Shown: positions 23,301 through 35,347, counted from the stretch's first letter. The stretch is 64,000 nt of DNA from Pseudomonas sp. TH31 (GCF_016650815.1 NZ_JAEKEZ010000010.1:124001-188000); one strand, 5' to 3'. Program-made: numbers and translations. The notes: a model not told the origin generated them from the sequence alone.

Positions 23301-26300
23301 CCACCTGAATCGGCTGCTCCAGATCGCCCTGCCAGAAGAACCCGGTACGCAGGATATCGTGGGCATCGAGCACCGCTTGCCAGGCATCGCGCAAGCGCTG
23401 CGGGTCAACGCCGTCAACGTCCAGACGCATCTGGTTGATGTAGTCGCCGGCACCTTGTTCAAGCACGGTATGGAAGAGCATGCCTTGCTGCATCGGCGAC
23501 AACGGGTAGATGTCGTCGATCGATTGAGGCGCCACGGCCAGGTTGTCGAGTTGCGCCTGAGACAGCTGCGCCAACGGAAAGTCCGACGGCGTCACACCAC
23601 AATGGGCGGTGTCGCAGCAATGGCCGATCAGCGCGGTGAGTTCTTGCAGGTAGTCATCGGCCAGGCGCTGGATGGTCGCTGCGTTGAACATCTCGCCACT
23701 GAAGGTCCAGCTCAGGTCCAGTTCGCCGCCAAACACTTGGCCGTCGAGGGCCAACGGGTTGCCCAGCGGGCCTTGCATATTCACTTCCTGGCCGCCGGAC
23801 TCGCCGGTCGGCACGAACAGGGCATCGTGCGCCGCATCGAAACTGCCGTCGAACTGGCCGAGGTAGTTGAAGGTCAGGCGTGGTTTTGGCAACGCTTGCA
23901 GGGTTTGGCGCGCAGGGTCATTGCCCAGATGCGCGAGGGCACCGAAACCGATGCCTTTGTTCGGGATGGCGCGCAGTTGCTCCTTGATCTGTTTGAGCGA
24001 GGCGCCCAGCTCGGCGACCGGCGTGAGTTTCGCCGGGAACAGGCTGGTAAACCAGCCGACGGTGCGGGTCAGGTCGACCGCTTCGAACAGGTCTTCGCGA
24101 CCGTGGCCTTCAAGCTGGACCAGCACGCTGTCGTCACCGGTCCAGCGCACCATCACCCGCGCCAGCGCCGTCAGCAACAGGTCGTTGACCTGCGTGCGAT
24201 AGGCCGCCGGGGCTTCTGCAGCAGCCGCCGGGTCAGGGTTTTGTCGAGTCGGCTGCGGATCGCCAAGGCGTGCTGATGTTGCTGCCCGCCTTCGGCGTTG
24301 TCGCACGGCAAGGCCACCGGCGCGCCTTGCAACTGTTGCTGCCAGTAAGCCAATTCGGCCTGCAACGGTGCGCTGGCGGCATAGTCTTGCAGCGCTACGG
24401 CCCAGGCCTTGACGGCGCTGGTCTTGGCCGGCAATTGCACGGTTTCACCGGCCAGGCATTGGCGGTAAGCGGTTTGCAGGTCTTCGAACAGAATGCGCCA
24501 CGACACGCCATCGACCACCAAGTGGTGAACGACCAACAGCAAGCGTTGAGAGCCATCGGCCAGGTTCGCCAGCACCGCGCGGATCAACGAACCGTCGCTC
24601 AATTGCAGGCTGCGTTGGGCTTGATTGCCCAGCACTTCGAGGGCTGCCAGGTCGGCAATGTCGGCTTGCCAGAGGATCGCTTCGGCCTCGAAGACGTCAC
24701 GGTACTGCGCGGACCAACCTTCGGCCTGCGAAACGAAGTTCAAGCGCAGGCTGTCGTGATGCATCACCAGCGCGCCCAAGGCCTGCTCCAGCGCTTGAGG
24801 ATTCAACGCCTGAGTCGGCTTGAGCATCACCGACTGGTTCCAGTGATGACGATCAGGAATCGGCTGGGCGAAGAACACCTGATGCACTGGCAACAGCGGG
24901 GTTTCGCCGCTCACCGGACGCTGATCGATCTGCTGCAACGGCTCGCCGGTCTGGACCACCGCCACCAACGCCTGAATGGTCGGGTGCTGGAACAGGTCTT
25001 TCGGCGTGAAGCGCAGGCCAGCCTGACGGGCGCGGCTGACCACTTGAATCGAGATGATCGAGTCGCCGCCCAGCTCGAAGAAATTGTCGTTCAAACCGAC
25101 GCGCTCCAGCTTCAGCACGTCTTGCCAGATCGTCGCCAATTGCTGTTCCGGCGCGCTTTGCGGCGCCACGTAGGCTTGCTGCAATTGGCGGGCATCCGGA
25201 CGTGGCAGGTTCTTGCGGTCGAGCTTGCCGTTGGGGGTCAGCGGCATGCGTTCGAGCAGCAACACGTAGGCCGGGACCATATGCGCCGGCAGTGCAGCTT
25301 TGAGTTGTTCGCGCAATGATTCGGCAACATTCCTGCCTTGCGCATCGCCGACCACGTAAGCGACCAGCCGTTTGCTACCGGCGCTCTCCTGAGCGACCAC
25401 CACCGCTTCGCGAACGCCATCGAAGGTTTGCAAGCGCGCTTCGATTTCCCCCAGTTCGATGCGGAAACCACGGATCTTCACCTGGTTATCGATACGCTCC
25501 AGGTAATCAAAGGTGCCATCGGCGCGTTGGCGCACCAGGTCGCCAGTGCGATAGAGCAAACCGCCGGTGCAACTGAACGGATCCGCGACAAAACGCTCGG
25601 CCGTCAGGCCCGGACGATTCAGGTAACCACGGGCCAGCCCGGTGCCGCCGAGGTACAGCTCACCGGCCATGCCTTGGGGCAACAGATTCAGGTCGGCGTC
25701 GAGCACATAAGCGCTGCGATCACCGATGCGGCTGCCAATCGGCGCGTAGGCCGCACCGCACTGCATGTCGCGGGCAGCCTTCCAGATCAGCGGCGTGACC
25801 ACGGTTTCGGTCGGGCCGTAACCATTGATGATGTACTCCGGGTTCAGCGCGCGCTTGACCCGTTCAAAACTGGCATGTGGCACCGCATCGCCGCCGAAGC
25901 AGTAGATGCGCACCTTCGGCGGGTTGCCTTCACGTTCGGCGTGTTCGGCCAGTTGTTGCAAATAGACCGGCGGGAACGCGACCACGGTCACGCCGTGTTC
26001 GATCATCGCGTTGTAGGTCTGCTCCGGGGTCCACAGGCTGTCATCGCGAATCAGCAGCGAAGCGCCGTGGGTCAGACTGGTCAACCAGCGTTCATGAGCA
26101 CCGTCGAAGGCAAACGACATGAAATGGAATTCGCAGTCGCTGTCACGCATCTCGTAGCGCTCACCGATGGCCAGGCAATGCATCGCCAGTGGGCCGTGGG
26201 TCACGCTGACGCCTTTCGGATTGCCGGTGGAACCGGAGGTGTAGATCACGTAGGCGAGGTTGTTCGGGTCGAGGTTTACAACCGGCGCCACTGCCGGACG

Positions 26301-29300
26301 TGCGCTCAGGTCGAGGTGATCCAGTTCCAGAACGTTCATGACATCTTCAATCGGCAACCGCGCCGAAATCCGCGAATCGGTCAGCAGCAGCGCCAGACCC
26401 GAATCCTGCATCAGGTACGCCAGGCGTTCGCGCGGGTAACGGGTGTCCAGCGGCACATAGGCGCCACCGGCCTTGAGCACCGCCAGCAACGCGACGATCA
26501 AGCCTTCACCGCGCGCCAAGGCCACGCCGACCCGCACTTCCGGCCCGACGCCTTGCGCCACCAGTTCATGGGCGAGGCGATTGGCCCGCAGGTCCAGTTC
26601 GCCGTAGCTGAAACGCTGACCGTCGAAGATCACCGCCGTACGCTCGGGCCGCCGGGCGGCGAGTTCAGCGAAACGCTGATGCACCGCGACATTCACCGGG
26701 TACGGTTGCGGCTGATTGTTCGCTTGTTGCAGGGCCTGTTCTTGCGGGGTGACCAGGGCGATTTCTCCCAGGCGCCGCTCGGCGGACTCGGCAAAAGCGT
26801 CGAGCAGATGCAGCAGATGGGCGCTGAGACGTTCGATGGTCGCAGCGCTGAACTTCGCCTGATCGAAGCTCAGATGCAGCGCCAGGGTTTCACCCAAGGT
26901 CACACCAATGGTCAGCGGATAGTGGGTTTGATCCTGGTTGGCGACTTCGCCGAACACCACGCCTGGGGCGGTACCCTGTTGCAGGGCTTCGGAAATCGGA
27001 AAGTTTTCGAACACCAGCAAGGTGTCGAACAGTGACTCACCGCCCTGCCCGGCCCAGCGCTGGATGTTCGCCAGCGGCGTGTGTTCGAACTCGCGCAGGC
27101 TGAGGTTCTGCGCCTGCACGGCGGCCAGCCACGCGCCGACGCTCTGGTCCGGACGCGAACCGGCGATCACCGGCAAGGTGTTGATGAACAGGCCCACTTG
27201 TTGCTCGATGCCCACCAGGTCCGCAGGACGGCCGGCCACAGTGGTGCCGAACGCCACGCAGGCGTTGCCGGTGTAGCGCTGCAACAGCAACAGCCATGCG
27301 GCCTGGACCAAGGTGTTGACGGTGATTTTCTGTTGCCGGGCGAAATCACTCAGGCGACGGGTACGCAACGCGTCCGCCTCGAAATGACGCAGCGTATGAG
27401 CGGTTCCGCTCAGCACTTCGCCGCCGCTCGCCGCGGCTTGAGCCAACACGGTCGGCTCCTGGAAATCGCCGAGTTGCGCCAGCCAGAACGCTTCGCTGAC
27501 CGCCCCGTCCTGGCGTTGCAGCCACTGGATGTAATCGCGATAACGACCGGCCGGGCGCGGCGGTTGTTGGCCGTTGTAACGCTGCAACACCTCGCCGAGC
27601 ATCTGCGCGCTGCTCCAGCCATCCATCAGAATGTGGTGGTTGGTGAAGATCAGGTGATGACGGTCAGGCCCGGTCTGGATCAGGGTCAGGCGCAGCAACC
27701 CGGCCTGGGTCAGGTCGAAGCCTTGGGCCAGGTCGGCGGCGGTGAAATCGCTGAGGGCCTGGGCGATGTCAGTGCGTTCGCGCCAGTCGAGCAGCACATA
27801 AGGCAGCGGCAGGTGGCGATGGATGATTTGCAGTTGTTCCTGCAACTCGCCCTGCCAGATGAAACCGCTGCGCAGGATGTCGTGGGCGTCCATGGTCGCC
27901 TGCCAGGCGTCACGGAAACGCTCGGCGTCGAGGCCGTCGACATCGACGCACAATTGGTTGATGTAGGTGCCGGTGCCTTGCTCATACAAGGTGTGAAAGA
28001 GCATGCCTTGCTGCATCGGCGACAGCGGGTAGAGGTCCTCGATGCCAGCGGCCGGCACGGTGATCGCGTCCAGTTGTGCCTGATCAATGTGCGCCAGCGG
28101 AAAGTCCGACGGCGTGACGCCCATCGAGTCCGGCAGGCAGCAATGGCTGATCAACGCTTCGAGTTCGCGAGTGTATTCATCGGCCAAACGGGCGATGGTC
28201 GCTTGGGTGAACACCTCGCTGCTGAAGGTCCAGCGCAGGTCGAGTTCGCCTTCAAACACCTGGCCTTCGACGCCCAGCCAGTTGTCCAGCGGCGCTTCGG
28301 CACTTTGCTCCAGGCCGGCACTTTCACCCGCCGGGCTGAACAACGCACCGTCGTCGGCGTCAAAACTGCCGTCGAACTGGCCGAGGTAGTTGAAGGTGAT
28401 GCGCGGTGCCGGCAAGGCTTTCAGGCTGGATTGCGCTGCCTCATCACCGAGGTATTTGAGTACACCAAAACCGATGCCTTTGTTTGGGATCGCTCGCAGT
28501 TGTTCCTTGATCTGCTTGAGCGCTGCGGCCAGGGAATCAGCCGGCGTCAGGCGCACCGGGAACAGGCTGGTAAACCAGCCGACGGTGCGGGTCAGGTCGA
28601 CGGCGTCGAACAGGTCTTCGCGACCGTGGCCTTCGAGCTGGATCAAGGTGTCGGCGTGGCCGGTCCAGCGGCAGATCACCCGCGCAAGGGCGGTCAGCAG
28701 CAGATCGTTGACTTGCGTGCGGTAGGCGGCTGGCGCCTGCTGCAATAGTTGCTGGGTGAACGTTTTATCCAGTCGGCTTTGAACGACTTGGGCATGACGG
28801 CTTTGCTGGCTGCCTTGCGGGTTGTCGCACGGCAACTCGACCGTCACGCCGTTGAGTTGCCGGTGCCAGAAACTCAGCTCCGCTTGCACGGTTTCAGTGT
28901 GCACATAAGCCTGCAGATGCTCGCCCCAGGCCTTGTAGGAACTGGTTTTGGCCGCAAGTCTGGCACTCGCGCCCAGCGACGCTTGCTCGTAAGCGAACTG
29001 CAAATCTTCCAGCAGAATGCGCCAGGAAACTCCGTCGACCGCCAGGTGATGGATCACCAGCAACAGGCGCTGGCTGCCATCGGTCAACGTCGCCAATACA
29101 CCGCGCAGCAACGGACCGCTTTGCAAGTCGAGACTGCGCTGGGCCTTGGCGTAGAGTTCGTCCAGTTCGGTGGTGCTGACGTTGTTGGCGGTCCAGAGCA
29201 ATTCGTTGTCGACTACGACGACTGCGACTTCAGCACGTCCATCGGCAAACCGTGAACGCAGCACGTCGTGGTGCGCCACCAAGACGTTCAATGCTTGAAC

Positions 29301-32300
29301 CAACGGCGCTGCTTGCAAGCGTTGATGGGCGCGCAGCAGCACAGCCTGGTTCCAGTGATGACGTTGCGGGATTTGTTCTTCAAAGAAGGTCTGCTGGATC
29401 GGCAGCAACGGCAGCTCGCCGCTGACCGGGCCCTGATCGATGGTCAGCGCCGCGATGCCCTGCTGCGCCACACCCGCCAGCCCCTGCACGGTTTGATGCT
29501 GGAACAGGTCGCGCGGACTGAAATGAATCCCGGCCTGACGCGAACGGCTGACCACCTGGATGGAGATGATCGAGTCGCCGCCCAATTCGAAGAAATTATC
29601 GGTCAGGCCGACCTTCTCCAGCTTGAGCACGTCCTGCCAGATCCCGGCGATTTTCTGTTCCAGTTCACTGCGCGGCGCCACGTAGGCCTGCTGCATCTGG
29701 CTGGCATCCGGGGCCGGCAGGGCCTTGCGGTCGAGCTTGCCGTTCGGGCTCAACGGCAATGCCACGAGAAACAGCAAATGCGTCGGGACCATGTAATCGG
29801 GCAGGTTGTCCTTGAGTTGAGCCTGGATCGCTTCGCGAGCCGCGCCTTGTTCTTCGGCGCGCGCGTGCACGAGTGAGGTGTCGGTCGGCACGACGTAGCC
29901 AACCAGTTGCAGGCTGCTACCGCCCTGCACGGCCAGAACCACGGTGTCGCTCACCGCATCCAGTTCCAGCAGTCGCGCTTCGACCTCACCCGGTTCGATG
30001 CGAAAACCGCGAATCTTCACTTGATGGTCGACGCGCCCGACGTACTCGATCACCCCTTGAGCGTTGAATCGGGCCAGGTCACCGGTGCGGTACAGGCGCG
30101 CGCCGGAACCAGAAAACGGATCAGGGATAAAACGCTCGGCGCTCAGGTCCGGGCGTCGGAAGTAGCCACGGGCCAGCAACTCACCGCCGATCACCAGTTC
30201 GCCGATCACACCGACCGGAGCTGGCTGGCCGTTTTCATCAAGCACGTAGGTGTGACGGCCGGGCAATGGCTTGCCGATGGGCAAAGTCAGCGGCAACGGC
30301 TGGCGGCCGAAGATGTAGTCGCTGCAATCCAGGGTCGTGGCAGTGACGGTCGCTTCGGTCGGGCCGTAGGTGTTCAGCAACTTGACCTGTTGCAGGCCGG
30401 CCTGACGCCAGGCCAGCACGCCTTCCGGCGGCATCGCTTCACCGCCGCTGTGCACTTGGCGGAGTTTTGCGTAGTCACGCGGGCCGACGGCGGCGAATTC
30501 CTTGGCGACCATGTTCCAGTAGGCCGTGGTCAGGTCCATCGCCGTGATGCCCTGTTCGACGATCTGCCGGTAGAGGGTTTCGCTGTCCCAGACTTCGTTA
30601 CCGCGCAGCACCACCGAGGCACCGCAGGTCGGCGGACCGAAGAGTTGCTCGCCAAAGGCATCGAAGTTGAACGTGGCGAACTGCAGCACGCAATCGGCGG
30701 CGCGGAGGTTGTAGTAATGCTGTGAGGCAAACGCGTGTTTGCTCAACGCGCCATGGCTGATGCCGACGCCTTTCGGGCGACCGGTCGAGCCCGAGGTGAA
30801 CATGACGTAGGCCAGGTTGTCCGCCCATACCGGGCAGGCGAGATTGCTTTCGTCCAGGGACATCCAGGCATCGGCCTGATCCAGGCACAGGCAAGCCACG
30901 CCGTCCGGCACCGGCAAACGCTCAAGCAGATAACTTTGGCTGAGGATCAACTGGCTGCCACTGTCTTCGATCATGCACAGCAAGCGGTCGCGCGGGTATT
31001 GCCGGTCCAGTGGCACATAGGCACCGCCAGCCTTGAGCACCGCGAGCACGGCGACGATCAGCTCCAGTCCGCGATCCACTGCGATGCCCACCAACACTTC
31101 CGGTCCCACGCCTTGGGCCACCAACGTGCGGGCCAGACGGTTGGCCCGAGCGTTGAGCTGGCCGTAAGTCAGGTGCTGGCCATCGAAGATCAACGCGGTC
31201 GCACCGGGGTTTTCTCGGCAGCAGTTTCAAACAGTTCATGCACCGGGCGCTCGCTCGGCCACACGCCGTCGTTGCGGCCCCAGTCAGCGATCAGTTGCTG
31301 ATATTCGTCCGTCGCCAGCAGCGGGATTTCGCCCACCCGTTGCTGCGGGTCGTTGACGATGCTGCGCAGCAGGAACGTCCAGTGCCGGGCCAGACGCTCG
31401 ATGGAATCAGGCTCGAACAGGTCGCTGGCATAAGTGAACGCCGCGTGCAGTTGCCCACCCTTCTCATACGTATCCAGGCTCAGGTCGAACTGGGTGCTGC
31501 GGCTTTCCCACTCGATCACACTCAGTTCCAGACCGGTGCCAACCTTCAGCGTGGTGACATCCGCCACTTCCGGCTGGTGGTTGTACATCACCTGGAACAG
31601 CGGGTTGTAGCTCAGGCTGCGTTCCAGTTTCAGCGCTTCGACCAGGCGCTCGAACGGCAGGTCCTGATGGGCCTGGGCGCCGAGGGCGGTTTCCTTGAGG
31701 TCGTGCAGCAGATCGCCGAGACGGGTCTGGCCGTCCAGTTGCACCCGCAGCACTTGAGTGTTGACGAAGAAGCCGATCAGCCCTTCGATTTCCCGGCGAT
31801 TGCGGTTGGCAATCGGCACGCCGATGCGCAGGTCGTTCTGGCCGGTGTAACGGTGCAGCAGAATATTGAAGGTGCCCAGCAGCAGCATGAACAACGTCAC
31901 GCCGTGCTGACGGGCAACGCCGCGCAGTTGTTCGGCCAGTACGGCGTCGACCACCTGCTCATGGCGACGACCGCGACAGCTCGGCAACACCGGGCGCGGA
32001 TGATCGAGCGGCAACTCCATCACCGGGTGTTCGTCACCCAGTTTCGCCAGCCAGTAATCGAGTTGTTTTTGCTGCTCTCCGGCCCCCAGCCAGCGGCGCT
32101 GCCACAAGGCGTAGTCGCTGTATTGAATCGGCAGCGGGGCGAAATCCGGGGTTTGGCCCTGATCGTGGGCGTCGTAGAAGCGGCAGAATTCGTCGATCAA
32201 TACGTTCATCGACCAACCGTCGGAGACGATGTGGTGCAAGGTCAGCAGCAGCACGTGCTCCTGCTCATCCAGCTTCAACAAGCGCACCCGCAGCAGTGGG

Positions 32301-32779
32301 CCCTGGGCCAGATCGAAGGGAATCAGCGATTGCTGCCCGGCGGCTTCGGCGACACGGGATTCACGCTCTGCCGGCGGCAGAGCGCTGAGGTCGATGCGCT
32401 CGATATCCAGCGGTTGCTGCACCGAAACTTGCAACAGGCTGTCGTCGGATTGTTGCTGGAATACCGTGCGCAGGGTTTCGTGACGCTCGATCAGGCTGGC
32501 GAACGCTTGCTCCAGCGCAGCCTGATTCAGGCGCCCGCTCAGGCGCACCGCCGCCGGCAGGTTATAGGCGCCGCTTTGCGGGTCCAGGTGCCAAAGAAAC
32601 CACATGCGCTGCTGGGCATGGGACAACGCCTGGCGGTCCTCGGCCTCCACCCCGGCCGGGATCGGGAATTGCGAGAAATCCACGCCTTCCTTTTGCAAGG
32701 CCGCAAGGAACATCTGGCGCTTTTCCAGGGGCAACCCGATAAACCGGCGAGCAAGTTTCAAGGAGTCTTCAGCATTCAT
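20363..32779 (-). CDS. NRPS, three modules (D-basic, D-basic, Gly), initiating synthetase; three frameshifts
   Basis: Restoring three bases gives 4139 residues: C-A-T-E, C-A-T-E, C-A-T. HHxxxDG motifs lie near 32220 (HHIVSDG), 27620 and 23105 (HHILMDG, both preceded by YPLSPMQQGMLFH, the D-accepting type). Both epimerases show EGHGRE, VGWFTSLFP and NYLGQFDGSF. Carrier Ser sites are near 29575, 25065 and 20555; the first two are LGGDSI, the form found before epimerases. Pocket codes by eye: DAEDHGTVT and DGEACGGVT (acidic pocket, so a basic or amino-bearing residue, identity unsure) and DILQLGLIW (Gly, well known). The first domain is a full condensation domain, so the chain is either fatty-acylated or received from another NRPS such as PvdL; the sequence does not decide. 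Frames break at 31204-31205, 24216 and 20874-20880, each mended by one base. Confidence 0.9.
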
Positions 32780-32834
32780 TTCTTAGCATCCGGATCAGTA
32801 GGCAGGAAGCACAAAGGCACGTCGTCCCTATAAA

Positions 32835-32876
32835 ACGAATGCAGACCGGAAAAATTAGCGAATGAGAACAACTATC
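32835..32876 (-). promoter_or_regulatory. Iron-starvation promoter and Fur-like site of the NRPS operon
   Basis: On the minus strand TAAT (32857-32854) is followed after 16 nt by CGT (32837-32835), close to the PvdS box TAAAT-N16/17-CGT. Directly upstream, 32858-32876 reads GATAGTTGTTCTCATTCGC, 12 of 19 matches to the Fur consensus. The -10-like CGT is 56 bp from the NRPS start. The thioesterase gene has a similar TAAT-N17-CGT. Confidence 0.5.
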
Positions 32877-32919
32877 AGGAAGGGGGTATGTCGGAGAGTT
32901 TGAGGCTGTCGCAGATCAA

Positions 32920-33009
32920 TGTGGGAGCGGGCTTGCTCGCGAATGCGGTGTGTCAGTCAACAACAATGCTCACGGACATACCGCATTCGCGAGCAAGCCC
33001 GCTCCCACA
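32920..33009. repeat. REP doublet (TGTGGGAGCGGGCTTGCTCG family)
   Basis: Two 30-bp arms, nearly perfect reverse complements, start with TGTGGGAGCGGGCTTGCTCG and end with its complement. This is the common extragenic palindrome of the P. fluorescens group. It lies between the thioesterase and NRPS genes. Confidence 0.85.
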
Positions 33010-33028
33010 GGGTAAAGCAGTTGAGTCG

Positions 33029-33763
33029 TCAGGCGCTGGCGGCCATGGCATGCCGCCGCCGATGCACTTCCAGATGATCCTTGATCACCCGCAGCACCTT
33101 GGGTTCATGCTCATGGATAAAGAAGTGCCCGCCGGCCAGCATGTCCACCGAGAAGCTGCCGTGGGTTTCCTTGCTCCAGCCGATCAATTGCTCGGTGGTG
33201 GCCTTGTCGGCCTTGCCGCCGAGCACGTGCACCGGGCATTTGAGCAACGGGCGCTGGATCGGCTGAAAACGCCCGCACAACAGAAAATCCGCGCGCAGGA
33301 TCGGCAGGGTCAGGCTCATCAATTCTTCATTGGCCAGCACTTCTTCGCTGGTGCCATTAAGGGTGCGCAACTGATCGATCAGTTCGGCATCGGTCTTGGG
33401 CTCGGCAAAACCGCGATCGTAGTCGGCGCGCAGGGTCGGCGCGGCGGTGCCGGAAGCAAACAGTGCCACCGGTTCCGGGCAGCCCAGGGCACGCAACGCG
33501 TGGGCCAACTCGCACGCCATCAAGGCGCCCAGGCTGTGCCCGAACAAGGCATACGGGGTCTTGAGCGTCAGGCGCAGTTCCTTGGCCAGTTGCATCGCCA
33601 GCCCGCGCATGTCGGTGTGCAACGGTTCGTCGAAACGGGCACCGCGCCCCGGCAACTCGACCGGCTGCAATTGCAGCCACTGCGGCAACTTGCGCCGCCA
33701 GCGGCTGTAGACCATGGCGCTGGCGCCGGAATAAGGCAGGCACAGCAGGGTCAGCTTGGTCAC
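33029..33763 (-). CDS. Type II thioesterase of the NRPS locus
   Basis: A 244-residue alpha/beta hydrolase of the RifR/PvdG type. The nucleophile elbow is GHSLGA (about residue 95), the catalytic Asp lies in GGKADKATTEQL and the His in AGGHFFIHEHE. The N-terminal LLCLPYSGASAMVYSRW and the LQPVELPGRGARF stretch are family hallmarks. It starts with GTG, with GAGGAG 7 nt upstream. Such enzymes clear mis-primed or stalled carrier domains. As the NRPS line has no integral thioesterase, it might also release the product, which would be unusual; that is inference. A TAAT-N17-CGT promoter precedes it. Confidence 0.9.
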   Translation of the reverse strand: MTKLTLLCLPYSGASAMVYSRWRRKLPQWLQLQPVELPGRGARFDEPLHTDMRGLAMQLAKELRLTLKTPYALFGHSLGALMACELAHALRALGCPEPVALFASGTAAPTLRADYDRGFAEPKTDAELIDQLRTLNGTSEEVLANEELMSLTLPILRADFLLCGRFQPIQRPLLKCPVHVLGGKADKATTEQLIGWSKETHGSFSVDMLAGGHFFIHEHEPKVLRVIKDHLEVHRRRHAMAASA

Positions 33764-33797
33764 CGTGGGCTCCTCAAAAAGATGTCTGTAAAAAGGA

Positions 33798-33821
33798 ACG
33801 CTCCGGCGCCCGGGTAAATTA
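33798..33821 (-). promoter_or_regulatory. PvdS-like promoter of the thioesterase gene
   Basis: Minus strand CTAATTTACCCGGG... with TAAT at 33821-33818, 17 nt, then CGT at 33800-33798; this fits the iron-starvation box TAAAT-N16/17-CGT. The CGT is 35 bp from the GTG start. Matching architecture to the NRPS promoter suggests co-control by an ECF sigma factor of the PvdS type. Confidence 0.45.
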
Positions 33822-33884
33822 GTCGAGGCGGGTTAAATTTCCAGCGCAAGCGATCGGTCCCTCCTCAGACCAAAACCTGCAAGA

Positions 33885-34076
33885 GTGAACGTCGTGGACC
33901 TGCAGACCATCCTGGGCAAACTGTTCGCCAACGCCGGCGCCGTCGGCATCGAAGGGGTTTTTCAATTTATCTTCGGTCCTGACCAGGCGTACTGGTCCGA
34001 GGTCAAGGCCAGCAGCCGCACCGACGCCGGGCGGCACGCCAGCCACGACGTGAACAGGCTGGTAACCCATTCCCCT
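33885..34076 (+). pseudogene. Possible 5' remnant of an SCP2-like gene cut by a REP element
   Basis: From GTG 33885 the frame reads DLQTILGKLFANAG, EGVFQFIFG and YWSEVK, which resembles the start of small SCP2 sterol-carrier-like proteins. The similarity ends in GRHASHDVNRLVTHSP exactly where the REP doublet at 34076 begins. A full domain would be about 100 residues; about 60 are left. The ribosome site is weak. It may be a chance resemblance. The rest of the 33764-34174 gap is the thioesterase promoter and the repeat. Confidence 0.3.
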
Positions 34077-34165
34077 GTGGGAGCGGGCCTGCTCGCGGAA
34101 GCGGTACATCAGCCAACATCAATGCTGAATGATACATCGCATTCGCGAGCAGGCTCGCTCCCACA
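34076..34165. repeat. REP doublet (TGTGGGAGCGGGCCTGCTCG family)
   Basis: Inverted arms TGTGGGAGCGGGCCTGCTCG at 34076 and CGAGCAGGCTCGCTCCCACA ending at 34165, with the typical central spacer. It sits ten bases from the end of the MFS gene and may help end or stabilise its transcript. Confidence 0.85.
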
Positions 34166-34174
34166 GTTTGATCT

Positions 34175-35347
34175 TCATTTCAGATGGCGCAAGCTCTGGA
34201 TCGCCGAGCCCAACACCACCATCCCCGCCGCAATCGCTACCCAAAACCCGCTGCGCGCCCCGAACGCATCCACCAGCCACCCGGAACTCGCTGCCCCCAT
34301 TGCAACGCCAATGCTCAACCCGGTGACCAGCCACGTCAGGCCTTCGGTCAGTTTGGCTGGCGGCACGATTCGCTCCACCAACGCCATCGCCACTATCAGC
34401 GTCGGCGCAAAGAACAGCCCGGCGACAAACACCGCCAGCGCCAAGCCAACAATATTCGTCGCCAGCAGCAACGGCAATGTCGTCACCGCCGTCGCCACAC
34501 CGCCATAAAGGAACAATCGCGGCAGCGGCACTTTCGAGCGCAACGCGCCGAACGCCAACCCGGCCAGGCACGAGCCAATGGCGTATACCGACAGCACGAT
34601 ACTCGCCGCCGCCGGTTGGCCCTGCTGCTGGGCAAACGCCACGCTGACCACCTCCACTACGCCGACGATGGTGCCCATCGCGGTCATCAACAGCATGAGC
34701 AGGCGGATTTCACCGGAACGAATGATCGAGCCCTGATGGTGAACTTCATGGGGATGCACCGCCGGCTCGGTGCCGCGCTGCAACACAAACACCGTGACTC
34801 CGATCGCCAGCATCAGCAATGCCGCCAAGGGACCTGCCTCGGGGAACGCCACCACACACAAGCCCACCGACAGCGGCGGCCCGACGATAAAGCAGACTTC
34901 GTCCAGCACTGATTCCAGGGCATACGCGGTTTGCAGTTGCGGCTGGCCACGATAGAGCTCGGTCCAGCGCGCCCGGACCATCGCCGACATGCTTGGCATG
35001 CAGCCGGCCAGGGCGGCGAACACGAACAGCGTCCAGTGCGGCGCCTGCAACCGTGTGCAAAGCAATAACAGCAACAACGAACCACCGCCCAGCAGCGCCG
35101 ACACCGGCAAGATCCGGCCCTGGCCATAGCGGTCGACCAGCCGCGAAACCTGCGGCGCGCAGAATGCCGTGGCCAGGGCAAAAGTTGCCGCGACGGCGCC
35201 GGCCAAGCCGTAGCCACCCTGCAACTGCGAGAGCATGGTGATCAGGCCGATGCCGGTCATGGAAATCGGCATGCGCGCGATCATCCCGGCCAGCACGAAG
35301 GCCCGGGAGCCAGGGGCGTTGAATAGTTCGCGGTAGGGGTTTGCCAT
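34175..35347 (-). CDS. MFS transporter, probable siderophore exporter
   Basis: A 390-residue protein with about 12 hydrophobic segments, the length usual for the major facilitator superfamily. The signature after helix 2 is VSRLVDRYGQGRILP (the R-x-x-D-R-x-G-R loop). The start MANPYRELF at 35347 is preferred because GAGG lies 10 nt upstream; a longer frame to 35383 has no ribosome site. The family and its position beside the thioesterase and NRPS genes suggest export of the peptide or its precursor, but substrate cannot be read from the sequence. Confidence 0.82.
   Translation of the reverse strand: MANPYRELFNAPGSRAFVLAGMIARMPISMTGIGLITMLSQLQGGYGLAGAVAATFALATAFCAPQVSRLVDRYGQGRILPVSALLGGGSLLLLLLCTRLQAPHWTLFVFAALAGCMPSMSAMVRARWTELYRGQPQLQTAYALESVLDEVCFIVGPPLSVGLCVVAFPEAGPLAALLMLAIGVTVFVLQRGTEPAVHPHEVHHQGSIIRSGEIRLLMLLMTAMGTIVGVVEVVSVAFAQQQGQPAAASIVLSVYAIGSCLAGLAFGALRSKVPLPRLFLYGGVATAVTTLPLLLATNIVGLALAVFVAGLFFAPTLIVAMALVERIVPPAKLTEGLTWLVTGLSIGVAMGAASSGWLVDAFGARSGFWVAIAAGMVVLGSAIQSLRHLK

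Noticed and set aside
3656..32779. NRPS genes as pseudogenes
   Set aside because: All six breaks are single missing bases in or next to runs, everything else is intact, and similar breaks occur in unrelated genes nearby, so read error is the simpler view.
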